Shown piece by piece: positions 7,493-14,868 of a stretch of 49,522 nt of DNA. The translations under genes and the position numbers were made by a program. The notes beneath the pieces were generated by a model, which was not told the DNA's origin, ran no database searches, and was given only the letters and a program-made list of their open reading frames with translations. This stretch comes from an uncultured Clostridia bacterium. Lineage in GTDB: Bacteria; Bacillota; Clostridia; Christensenellales; Borkfalkiaceae. The stretch is from positions 1 to 49,522 of the forward strand of contig CAKQKN010000110.1 of the NCBI GenBank assembly GCA_934249215.1. Direction: 5' to 3'. How positions within the stretch are numbered: position 1 is the first letter of the stretch; every line of letters begins with the position of its first letter.

Positions 7493-9106
7493 TTACTTAA
7501 GTTCGGTAACAGGGCCCGCTTTAACGAGCGCTTTGCCGTGTTCGTTGGTTTCGTATTTAACGAAGTTCTTAACAAATCTGCCGGCGAGGTCTTTCGCCTT
7601 TTCTTCCCACTGGCTCGCGTCAGCGTAAGTGTCGCGCGGGTCGAGAATCGCGGGGTTGACTCCGGGCAGTTCGGTGGGTACTTCGAAGTTGAAGTAAGGA
7701 ATCGTCTTGGTGGGAGCTTCGTTGATGGCGCCGGAAAGGATTGCGTCGATGATTCCGCGGGTATCCTTGATGGAAATACGTTTGCCGGTTCCGTTCCAGC
7801 CGGTGTTGACGAGGTATGCCTTCGCGCCGCTCATCTTCATTTTCTTAACGAGTTCTTCCGCATATTTGGTGGGGTGCAGTTCGAGGAACGCCTGTCCGAA
7901 GCATGCCGAGAAGGTCGGAGTGGGTTCGGTTATTCCGCGTTCGGTACCGGCAAGTTTAGCCGTGAAACCGGACAGGAAGTAATACTGCGTCTGCTCGGGC
8001 GTAAGAATGGATACGGGAGGCAGAACTCCGAAAGCGTCCGCGGAAAGGAAGATAACGTTCTTTGCCGCGGGAGCGGAAGAAACGGGGCGAACGATTTTTT
8101 CGATGTGGTTGATAGGATAGGAAACGCGGGTGTTCTCGGTAACGCTCTTGTCGGCGAAATCGATCTTGCCGTCCTTGTCGAGCGTAACGTTTTCAAGAAG
8201 CGCGTCGCGTCTTATAGCGTTGTAAATGTCAGGTTCGGATTCTTTATCGAGGTTGATAACTTTCGCATAGCAGCCGCCCTCGAAGTTGAATACGCCGTTG
8301 TCGTCCCAGCCGTGTTCGTCGTCGCCGATAAGCAGACGCTTCGGATCGGTGGAAAGAGTGGTTTTGCCGGTACCGGACAGACCGAAGAAGATAGCGGTGT
8401 TTTCGCCGTTCATATCGGTGTTTGCCGAGCAGTGCATCGAAGCGATGCCCTTAAGCGGCAGATAGTAGTTCATCATCGAGAACATACCTTTCTTCATTTC
8501 GCCGCCGTACCAGGTGTTGATGATGACCTGTTCTTTGCTGGTGATGTTGAATACGACAGCGGTTTCGGAGTTGAGTCCGAGTTCCTTATAGTTTTCGACT
8601 TTAGCCTTGGAAGCATTGTAAACGACGAAATCGGGTTCGAAGTTTTCGAGTTCTTCCGCGGACGGACGAATGAACATGTTGGTAACGAAGTGCGCCTGCC
8701 AAGCAACTTCCATTATAAAACGGACAGCCATACGTGTGTCTTTGTTTGCGCCGCAGAAAGCGTCGACGACGTAAAGTTTCTTGTTGCTGAGTTCTTTCTG
8801 AGCAATTTCCTTAACCGCTTTCCAAGCTTCCCGGCTTGCGGGATGGTTATCGTTCTTATATCCCTCGGACGTCCACCAAACGGTATCTTTCGAGTTTTCG
8901 TCAACGACGATGAATTTGTCTTTGGGCGAACGACCGGTGTAAATACCTGTCATAACGTTGACCGCGCCGAGTTCGCTTACCTGACCTTTTTCATAGCCGG
9001 TAAGTTCGGGCTTGGTTTCTTCCGCGAAAAGCATTTCATAGGAAGGATTGTGAACGACTTCGGTCGCTCCGGTGATTCCGTACTTCGTCAGATCGAGAGT
9101 TTTCAT
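7493..9106 (-). CDS. pckA: Phosphoenolpyruvate carboxykinase (ATP)
   Basis: A 537-residue protein, the standard length for ATP-dependent PEPCK. The kinase-1a P loop GLSGTGKT (242-249), the metal site GDDEHGWDD (261-269) and the N-terminal GRSPKDKF are present. It interconverts oxaloacetate + ATP with PEP + CO2 + ADP. Sitting beside malate dehydrogenase, fumarase and fumarate reductase, it probably runs in the carboxylating, ATP-forming direction, as in succinate-producing anaerobes. The start has GAGGT nine bases upstream. It is the last gene of the succinate block; a 157-base gap with two hairpins separates it from frdA, so it may have its own expression control. Confidence 0.96.
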   Translation of the reverse strand: MKTLDLTKYGITGATEVVHNPSYEMLFAEETKPELTGYEKGQVSELGAVNVMTGIYTGRSPKDKFIVVDENSKDTVWWTSEGYKNDNHPASREAWKAVKEIAQKELSNKKLYVVDAFCGANKDTRMAVRFIMEVAWQAHFVTNMFIRPSAEELENFEPDFVVYNASKAKVENYKELGLNSETAVVFNITSKEQVIINTWYGGEMKKGMFSMMNYYLPLKGIASMHCSANTDMNGENTAIFFGLSGTGKTTLSTDPKRLLIGDDEHGWDDNGVFNFEGGCYAKVINLDKESEPDIYNAIRRDALLENVTLDKDGKIDFADKSVTENTRVSYPINHIEKIVRPVSSAPAAKNVIFLSADAFGVLPPVSILTPEQTQYYFLSGFTAKLAGTERGITEPTPTFSACFGQAFLELHPTKYAEELVKKMKMSGAKAYLVNTGWNGTGKRISIKDTRGIIDAILSGAINEAPTKTIPYFNFEVPTELPGVNPAILDPRDTYADASQWEEKAKDLAGRFVKNFVKYETNEHGKALVKAGPVTELK

Positions 9107-9245
9107 TGTTAATTACCTCACTTTTATTTTTTTGTCGGCGGGGCAGTTCGTTGCCGCCCCGAATTGTAACGATTTAAAAAATTATAAGTTTGCGGGCGCC
9201 GCCCGAATTTCGGGTTGCCCCGTTTATGGCGGCTCCGCTCATATC

Positions 9246-9260
9246 GGCGCAAGTTGCGCC
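9246..9260 (-). other. Perfect short hairpin after frdA
   Basis: GGCGC-AAGTT-GCGCC directly after the frdA stop; the gap to 9106 also contains GC-rich stems near 9137-9160 and 9193-9225. No T run follows on the minus strand, so these look like processing or stability elements between frdA and pckA rather than intrinsic terminators. Confidence 0.4.
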
Positions 9261-9263
9261 GTC

Positions 9264-10871
9264 TTACATATCTTTTCTTCTGTAATCGGGCAACAATCTC
9301 GGCGAAAGTTCTCCGCCGCCGATACCCGCGTTTTCGAGTTCTTTTTCAAACTTATCGACGTGATCGAGGGTAAGTTTTCCGACGGTTACCGTTTTCGCGC
9401 GTTCCGCCGCGTAATGTCCGGCGTTGCGTCCGAATACGATAATGTCGAGAAGGGAGTTGCCCATAAGTCTGTTTCTGCCGTGAATTCCTCCGACGGCTTC
9501 GCCCGCCACAAACAGATTCTTGACCTTCGTGGTTTCGGTGTTGTCGTTTATATCGATTCCGCCGTTCTGATAGTGAAGCGTCGGGTAAACGAGAATAGGC
9601 TCTTTTCTTATGTCGATGCCGTATTTCCCGAACATTCTCATCATTGCGGGAATACGTTTTTCGATCGTGCCCTCGCCGCCGATCATTTCGATCATCGGCG
9701 TATCGAGCCAGACACCCTCGCCATCCGTCGTCTTGATTCCGTTTCCGCGCGTTCTGCACTCGCGGATAATGGAAGAAGCAGTGACGTCCCTCGTTTCGAG
9801 CGAATATACGAACGCTTTGCCGTTCTTATTGACGAGCTGTGCACCGAGCGATCTGACCTTTTCGGTAACGAGCGCGCCGAATATCTGAGTCGGAGCTGCG
9901 GCACCCGTCGGATGGTACTGAAGAGTGTCGGCGTAAAGCAGTTTCGCGCCAGCGCGATACGCGAGAACGAGTCCGTCCGCCGTCGCACCGTAGTGATTAC
10001 TGGTCGGGAAGCCCTGATAATGAAGTCTGCCCGCACCGCCCGTGGCGATGATGACCGTTTTCGCTTTGGCAACGAGAATTTCTTCCGTTTCCATGTTGAG
10101 AAGAACGGCGCCCGCGGCGTTTCCGTTTTCGTCCTTGATAATCTCTATCGCGGCGGTGAAGTCCACGACGGGAATACCGCGGTTAAGCACTTCGTCGCGA
10201 AGCGTTCTCATAATCTCCGCTCCGGAATAGTCCTTGCACGCGTGCATTCTCTTTCTCGAAGTGCCGCCGCCGTGCGTGGTAATCATATTGCCGTTTTCGT
10301 CCTTGTCGAACATAACGCCGAGATCGGAAAGCCACTTGATCGCGTCGGGAGCCTCGTTGACGAGTTTTTTGAGAAGTTCGGGCTTCGCGGCAAAATGTCC
10401 GCCGCCGAAAGCGTCGAGGTAGTGAATCGCGGGGCTGTCGTTTTCCTTATCGGCAGCCTGAATGCCGCCTTCCGCCATCATCGTGTTCGCGTCGCCGATA
10501 CGAAGTTTCGTAACGATCAGAACGGTCGCGCCGTTTGCGTGCGCGGTTACCGCGGCAGAAGAACCCGCGCCGCCGCCGCCGATAACGAGAACGTCCACGT
10601 CGTAATCGGGATGCTCGAGATCGATCTCTTTTCCGAGCACGCGCGACGTGCCCTGAAGAAGATGCGCAAGCTCGTGAAGAACCTTGTCGCCGGCGTTAGG
10701 TCCGACTTTAAGATTTTCATAAGCCGCTTCGACGTAGTCGGGGTGATTTTCTTTGAGAACCGCGTCCTTTTCGTCGGCGGTCATGCGGGGAAAGAGCGAG
10801 TTCATTCTCGCTTCTCTCGTCGCTTCCACTTTCTTAAGCGAAGCGAGTTGTTCGTCGGTATATTTAAACAT
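9264..10871 (-). CDS. frdA: Fumarate reductase flavoprotein subunit (soluble type)
   Basis: A 535-residue FAD protein with the dinucleotide motif VIGGGGAG (96-103). Residues matching the fumarate reductase active site are all present: H320 (YHPTG), T336 and E337, R361, H433 (TLHYQNGG) and R467 (NRLMGNSLLD). Two oddities: the covalent-flavin histidine is an asparagine (N129 in DANTMMAEGG), and the usual C-terminal helical domain is almost absent while about 90 extra helical residues precede the FAD domain. The flavin is therefore probably non-covalent. In E. coli FrdA, loss of that histidine spares fumarate reduction but cripples succinate oxidation, which fits a reductive role. AGGAGG precedes the ATG. 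It follows frdB by 11 bases; no membrane anchor genes are present. An L-aspartate-oxidase-like role is less likely given the neighbours. Confidence 0.88.
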   Translation of the reverse strand: MFKYTDEQLASLKKVEATREARMNSLFPRMTADEKDAVLKENHPDYVEAAYENLKVGPNAGDKVLHELAHLLQGTSRVLGKEIDLEHPDYDVDVLVIGGGGAGSSAAVTAHANGATVLIVTKLRIGDANTMMAEGGIQAADKENDSPAIHYLDAFGGGHFAAKPELLKKLVNEAPDAIKWLSDLGVMFDKDENGNMITTHGGGTSRKRMHACKDYSGAEIMRTLRDEVLNRGIPVVDFTAAIEIIKDENGNAAGAVLLNMETEEILVAKAKTVIIATGGAGRLHYQGFPTSNHYGATADGLVLAYRAGAKLLYADTLQYHPTGAAAPTQIFGALVTEKVRSLGAQLVNKNGKAFVYSLETRDVTASSIIRECRTRGNGIKTTDGEGVWLDTPMIEMIGGEGTIEKRIPAMMRMFGKYGIDIRKEPILVYPTLHYQNGGIDINDNTETTKVKNLFVAGEAVGGIHGRNRLMGNSLLDIIVFGRNAGHYAAERAKTVTVGKLTLDHVDKFEKELENAGIGGGELSPRLLPDYRRKDM

Positions 10872-10882
10872 GCTCTTCCTCC

Positions 10883-11557
10883 TTATTTTTCTATATCTCT
10901 GTGGTTATAAAGTTCTTTGAGTTCGGAAACGGGCTTGCCCATGACGTCCTCGAGAAGTTTTTCGAAATCGCCGTTGTTGATCTCGGCAACTCTCTTTTCG
11001 AGGTGTTTGCACTCGGGCGCGATATACTTGCCGTAAAGTCTGCGCGCGAGTTCCGCCACCTGCGGATGAGAAATGCCCGCGGGACAACGGGAAGAACAAA
11101 CGCCGCACATAACGCAGTCGAAACTTTCCTCCGCGCACTTTTTGAACTCGCCGCGCTGTGCGTAAGCGATATATTGCATAACGTTGAGCCCTTGCGTGCA
11201 AGCCTTGGTGCAAGCGTTGCAACCGATACAGCTGTAAATTTCGGGATAAAGCTGCATCATGATCTGTTCCGTGGGTTTGATCTTCTCTATGTCGTAAACT
11301 TGTTTTACGAGCGGGAAGAACGGAAGAGTCGCGACGTACATTCCCTCTTCCACCTGCTGCTGACAAGCAAGGCAGGTCTTGAGTTCCTGTTTGCCCTTGA
11401 TTCTGTAGATCGTGGCGCACGCGCCGCAGAATCCGTTTCTGCAACCGCACCCGCGCACGAGCTTATATCCCGCGTACTCCATAGCCTTCATAATGGTAAG
11501 GCTTTCGGGTACCCGATATCTTTTTCCGAAGAAATAAACGTTTACAAAATTTTCCAT
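10883..11557 (-). CDS. frdB: Fumarate reductase iron-sulfur subunit with two 4Fe-4S clusters
   Basis: A 224-residue protein. The N-terminal plant-type [2Fe-2S] domain has C39, C44, C47 and C62. The C-terminal part has two complete four-cysteine motifs, CIGCNACTKAC (110-120) and CVMCGVCSSRC (148-158). Classical FrdB/SdhB has one 4Fe-4S and one 3Fe-4S cluster next to quinone; here both look like 4Fe-4S, giving an HdrC-like module. It resembles the N-terminal part of methanogen thiol:fumarate reductase subunit TfrB, without TfrB's HdrB-like C-terminal half, which here could be supplied by the separate HdrB. It is 21 bases after flxA and 11 before frdA, in one operon. Confidence 0.85.
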   Translation of the reverse strand: MENFVNVYFFGKRYRVPESLTIMKAMEYAGYKLVRGCGCRNGFCGACATIYRIKGKQELKTCLACQQQVEEGMYVATLPFFPLVKQVYDIEKIKPTEQIMMQLYPEIYSCIGCNACTKACTQGLNVMQYIAYAQRGEFKKCAEESFDCVMCGVCSSRCPAGISHPQVAELARRLYGKYIAPECKHLEKRVAEINNGDFEKLLEDVMGKPVSELKELYNHRDIEK

Positions 11558-11578
11558 ATGTCGTTACCTCCCCGCCTC

Positions 11579-12406
11579 TTAATATTCGTTGGGCAGTTCG
11601 TCCAGCTCGTCCATTCTGAACACCGGTCCGTCCTTACAGACGAACTTGTTTCCGACGTTGCATCTTCCGCACTTGCCGATTCCGCATTTCATGCGAAGTT
11701 CGAGCGTCGTGTAAACGCGTTCCTTGGAAAAGCCGAGTTCCAGAAGCCCCGCAAGCGTGAACTTGATCATGATGGGCGGGCCGCAAAGAATGGCCGTCAT
11801 ACCGGGATCGAGCCCGAGTTCCTTGACGTAAGCGGGTACGAATCCGACGTGCCCGTTCCAGCCCTCCTGCGGTCTGTCGATGGTAAGATAAACTTCGAAG
11901 TCCTTTTCGTTTTCCCACTCGTTTCTTATCTCGTCGATATCCACGAGGTCGTCCGCGCTTCTCGCGCCGTAAACGACGGTAACTTTACCGTAATTGTTTC
12001 TGTAATGACGGACGTAGTTGATAACGCTGCGAAGGGGCGCAAGACCGATACCGCCGGCAATGAACAAAAGATCTTTGCCCTTGAAATCGCCCTCGACGGG
12101 GAAGTTTCTGCCGTAAGGTCCGCGAACCGTGATTTCCTGACCGACTTCGATCGAATGAATAACCTCGGTAACGCAGCCGCATTTCTTGATTGAGAATTCC
12201 ATGAATTCCTCGTTCGTGGGCGAGGAAGTAATGGAGAACATACATTCGCCGACGCCGGGGATAGACACCATTGCGCACTGACCGGGCATATGTTCAAAAA
12301 GTTTCTTGCCGTCGCGCCCTACCACTCTGAACGTCTTGACGTCCGCGGTATCGCGACGAATATCGGTAACGACGCCGATATGCGGAATAAGATTTTCGTT
12401 AGTCAT
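11579..12406 (-). CDS. flxA: FAD/NAD(H)-binding oxidoreductase, FlxA-like
   Basis: A 275-residue ferredoxin-NADP reductase-fold protein: an N-terminal FAD barrel (GPYGRNFPV), an NAD-binding half (FIAGGIGLAPLRS; ILCGPPIMI) and a C-terminal [2Fe-2S] site (CGIGKCGRC with a later C). This is the gamma subunit of sulfhydrogenase-type enzymes and the NADH-oxidising FlxA of FlxABCD. It should bring NADH electrons into the complex. It overlaps the end of flxB by eight bases. I take the ATG at 12406; a GTG three codons upstream is possible. Confidence 0.9.
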   Translation of the reverse strand: MTNENLIPHIGVVTDIRRDTADVKTFRVVGRDGKKLFEHMPGQCAMVSIPGVGECMFSITSSPTNEEFMEFSIKKCGCVTEVIHSIEVGQEITVRGPYGRNFPVEGDFKGKDLLFIAGGIGLAPLRSVINYVRHYRNNYGKVTVVYGARSADDLVDIDEIRNEWENEKDFEVYLTIDRPQEGWNGHVGFVPAYVKELGLDPGMTAILCGPPIMIKFTLAGLLELGFSKERVYTTLELRMKCGIGKCGRCNVGNKFVCKDGPVFRMDELDELPNEY

Positions 12407-13424
12407 TCGCTTCACCCGTTTTTTTGATAACCTTGATTATGTTCAGATGCTGCGGACATTTCTTCACGCATCTTCCGCACCCTACGCAGGAATACATTCC
12501 GTTATACTGCGACGGATAATAAACCAGCTTGTGCATAAATCTCTGACGATAACGCTGCATCTGCGTCGTGCGCGGGTTTGCCGCCGCCATCTGCGTGAAA
12601 TCGGAATACATGCACGAATCCCAGCAACGGAAACGGACGACGCCGTCGTTCGTCTTGAAGTCGCGTATGTCGAAGCATTGGCAGGTCGGGCACACGAACG
12701 TGCATGCGCCGCAGCCGAGGCACGCTTCGGACAACTCTTGCCAGATCGGCATATTGAAGAGTTCGTTGAGTCTTTCCGGCTTGAACGCGGATATATCGAG
12801 ATGAGCGTAAGGCAACGCTTCGATTTTTTCGCGGATCGCCGTTTTCATCTTCTCGACGGTTTCGTCGTCCTCTTTTTCTTCGAACGCTTTCGCCGCTTCG
12901 GTTACGACATTGCCCTTTTCGGTATTCGAACGAATCCACATATAGTTTTCGTCCGTCCAGACGGTCGCGTCGCCTTGCGGGTCGGCGGCGTCGATTCCGA
13001 AAACGGTGCAGAAACAACTTTCTTCGGGGTTGCCGCAAGCGTGCGTCACGATTATGCCCGCTTCCCGTCTTGCCTTATAGAAAGTATCGACGGGTTCTTG
13101 CAGAAACACGTTGTCGAGAACCGAGAACGCCTTGAAATCGCAAGCGCGCACTCCGAAAATCACGAACGGATCTTTCTCGCTCCGAACGTCGATTATGTCT
13201 ATCTTCTGCCCCTGCATTTTGAACTTCATCATGTTCTCGCTCTGCGGGAAGAAGAAATCCTTGGGCGACTTGACGGTTTTCAGGGTATCGATCGCCGTTT
13301 CGACGCCCGCTTCATATTTTCCGTAATTGACCTCGCCGGCTTTTTTTATCGGCATATACAGCGGCGCTTTCGATGCGAGCGCGTCGTAAAACGCTTTTTC
13401 GTTTTTGCGATTTATTCTCATCAT
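12399..13424 (-). CDS. flxB: 4Fe-4S dicluster protein, FlxB-like
   Basis: A 341-residue protein of the sulfhydrogenase beta-subunit family. After about 220 residues without clusters (conserved FGVRACDFKAFSVLD), it has CLGCGACTFVCPTC and CVGCGRCVKKCP, two 4Fe-4S sites. It links the flavin subunit FlxA to FlxC and FlxD. The start overlaps the flxC stop (ATGA), with GGAGG seven bases upstream. It is soluble, without membrane segments. Confidence 0.9.
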   Translation of the reverse strand: MMRINRKNEKAFYDALASKAPLYMPIKKAGEVNYGKYEAGVETAIDTLKTVKSPKDFFFPQSENMMKFKMQGQKIDIIDVRSEKDPFVIFGVRACDFKAFSVLDNVFLQEPVDTFYKARREAGIIVTHACGNPEESCFCTVFGIDAADPQGDATVWTDENYMWIRSNTEKGNVVTEAAKAFEEKEDDETVEKMKTAIREKIEALPYAHLDISAFKPERLNELFNMPIWQELSEACLGCGACTFVCPTCQCFDIRDFKTNDGVVRFRCWDSCMYSDFTQMAAANPRTTQMQRYRQRFMHKLVYYPSQYNGMYSCVGCGRCVKKCPQHLNIIKVIKKTGEAND

Positions 13425-14407
13425 TTTTTAGCCTCCGTCTTGTCGAAAACAGCACCCGGTTCAATGTCGTCCGGGGTAAATGAGGTCAGCGGAGTTTTGC
13501 CCTCGCTTTCTTCTCCGGCACGGTAATCGCCGTAAAATTCGTCGATGTCCTTGATGAATTTTCTGTTGAGAAGATGGAGCGGAATTCTCTGCGGGCACAC
13601 GCGCGAACATTCGCCGCAGTCGGTGCAACGTCCCGAAACGTGGAACGCTCTTATAATATGGAAAAGCTGTTCTTCGAACTCGTCGTCGTTGGCTTTCGCC
13701 GCAACGCCCGAGCGCGGATTGTCGAACACGCATTTGACGCAGGTGCAAGCGGGGCAAACGTTTCTGCAAGCGTTGCAACGAATGCACTTGGAAAGTTGAC
13801 TTTTCCAAAACGCAAACCGCTCGTCCGCGGTCATACTCTCGAGTTTTCTGACCTCGGAGAATCTGTCGGAAACGGGTTCTTCATCTTCGTGAAGAATTAT
13901 CGTGCGGTCGGCGACCATATGCTTTTTACCCTTGCAGGTAAGGCATTTTTCGAGAAGCGACTCCTCTTTTTTGCATGTCTTTTCGCCGCTTGCCGTGTCG
14001 AACTTCACGGTGTCGCCCTCGTAGCTTTCTTCTCTCACGGAAGTAATGCCGAGGTTTTCGAGCTTATAGTTGTCGAGTTTGCCGTTGCATTCGACGCCGA
14101 TGACGAGGAATTTCTCTCTTTCGATTCTGTGTTCTTTGAGCAGTTGGTTAAAGCTGTAAGTGTCGCACGGTTTAAGGAAAACCGCCGTCTTACCCTCTTT
14201 CTTGGATATATTTATAAGGTATTTGGACAGATTCGCGCCGCAGAAATCGTTATAAACGAAATCTTTGAGGCGATCGACCGTTTCGAAAGTCGCGGGCGAG
14301 GGATCGTAAACGAATTCGCCTTTAGTCCAACCGACGACTCTTGCGACCTCGCCGCTTTCGAGCAGTTCTTTCGCGGTCTGAATCATAAGCTTTTCGAGTT
14401 CGTTCAT
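13421..14407 (-). CDS. flxC: 4Fe-4S ferredoxin-type subunit, FlxC-like
   Basis: A 328-residue protein related to FlxB and to the beta subunit of F420 hydrogenase. The first half holds FLKPCDTYSFNQLL and FLVIGVECNGK, the second half CIRCNACRNVCPACTC and CTDCGECSRVCP. It supplies several 4Fe-4S clusters for electron transfer between FlxAB and FlxD/HdrA. Its ends overlap both neighbouring genes by four bases, so the flxDCBA order is tightly coupled. Confidence 0.88.
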   Translation of the reverse strand: MNELEKLMIQTAKELLESGEVARVVGWTKGEFVYDPSPATFETVDRLKDFVYNDFCGANLSKYLINISKKEGKTAVFLKPCDTYSFNQLLKEHRIEREKFLVIGVECNGKLDNYKLENLGITSVREESYEGDTVKFDTASGEKTCKKEESLLEKCLTCKGKKHMVADRTIILHEDEEPVSDRFSEVRKLESMTADERFAFWKSQLSKCIRCNACRNVCPACTCVKCVFDNPRSGVAAKANDDEFEEQLFHIIRAFHVSGRCTDCGECSRVCPQRIPLHLLNRKFIKDIDEFYGDYRAGEESEGKTPLTSFTPDDIEPGAVFDKTEAKK

Positions 14408-14868
14408 TTATCGATGTCCTCCTTAACTCTGAGGTCCTGCAATCTCTTGTTTTCGCCGAGCGCCGTCACTTTTGCGACGAAATCGTTCATAACGGCGGAG
14501 AATCTTGCGCCTTCCGCGGCGGAAACCCATTCCACTCTCGTTCTTTCGCGCTCGATTCCGAGATAGTCGAGAAAACTGAACAGCAACGCCGTTCTTCTTC
14601 TCGCGTAGTAGTTACCGGTTACGTAGTGGCAATCCCCGGGGTGACAACCGCAGATGATGACTCCGTCAGCACCGCGCTGGAACGCTTTCAAAATGAACGT
14701 GGGGTTAACTCTGCAAGAGCAGGGAACTCTTATTATTTTTACGTTTGCGGGATAGGAAAGTCGCGACGATCCGGCAAGATCTGCGCCCGCATACGAGCAC
14801 CAGTTACAGCAAAACGCCACTATATTTGGAACAAATTCCTTTTTTTCAACGTTCGTTACTTCTTGCAT
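14404..14868 (-). CDS. flxD: MvhD/FlxD iron-sulfur linker subunit
   Basis: A 154-residue MvhD-family protein (FCCNWCSYAGADLAG; RVPCSCRVNP; IICGCHPGDCHY), which binds a [2Fe-2S] cluster and docks an electron donor module onto HdrA. It overlaps the hdrA stop by 13 bases, as expected for obligate partners. In methanogens MvhD joins hydrogenase to HdrABC; in bacteria FlxD joins the NADH module. Confidence 0.93.
   Translation of the reverse strand: MQEVTNVEKKEFVPNIVAFCCNWCSYAGADLAGSSRLSYPANVKIIRVPCSCRVNPTFILKAFQRGADGVIICGCHPGDCHYVTGNYYARRRTALLFSFLDYLGIERERTRVEWVSAAEGARFSAVMNDFVAKVTALGENKRLQDLRVKEDIDK

Noticed and set aside
9107..9263. Membrane anchor gene for fumarate reductase
   Set aside because: The gaps around frdBA are too short and contain only hairpins; no hydrophobic small ORF is present.
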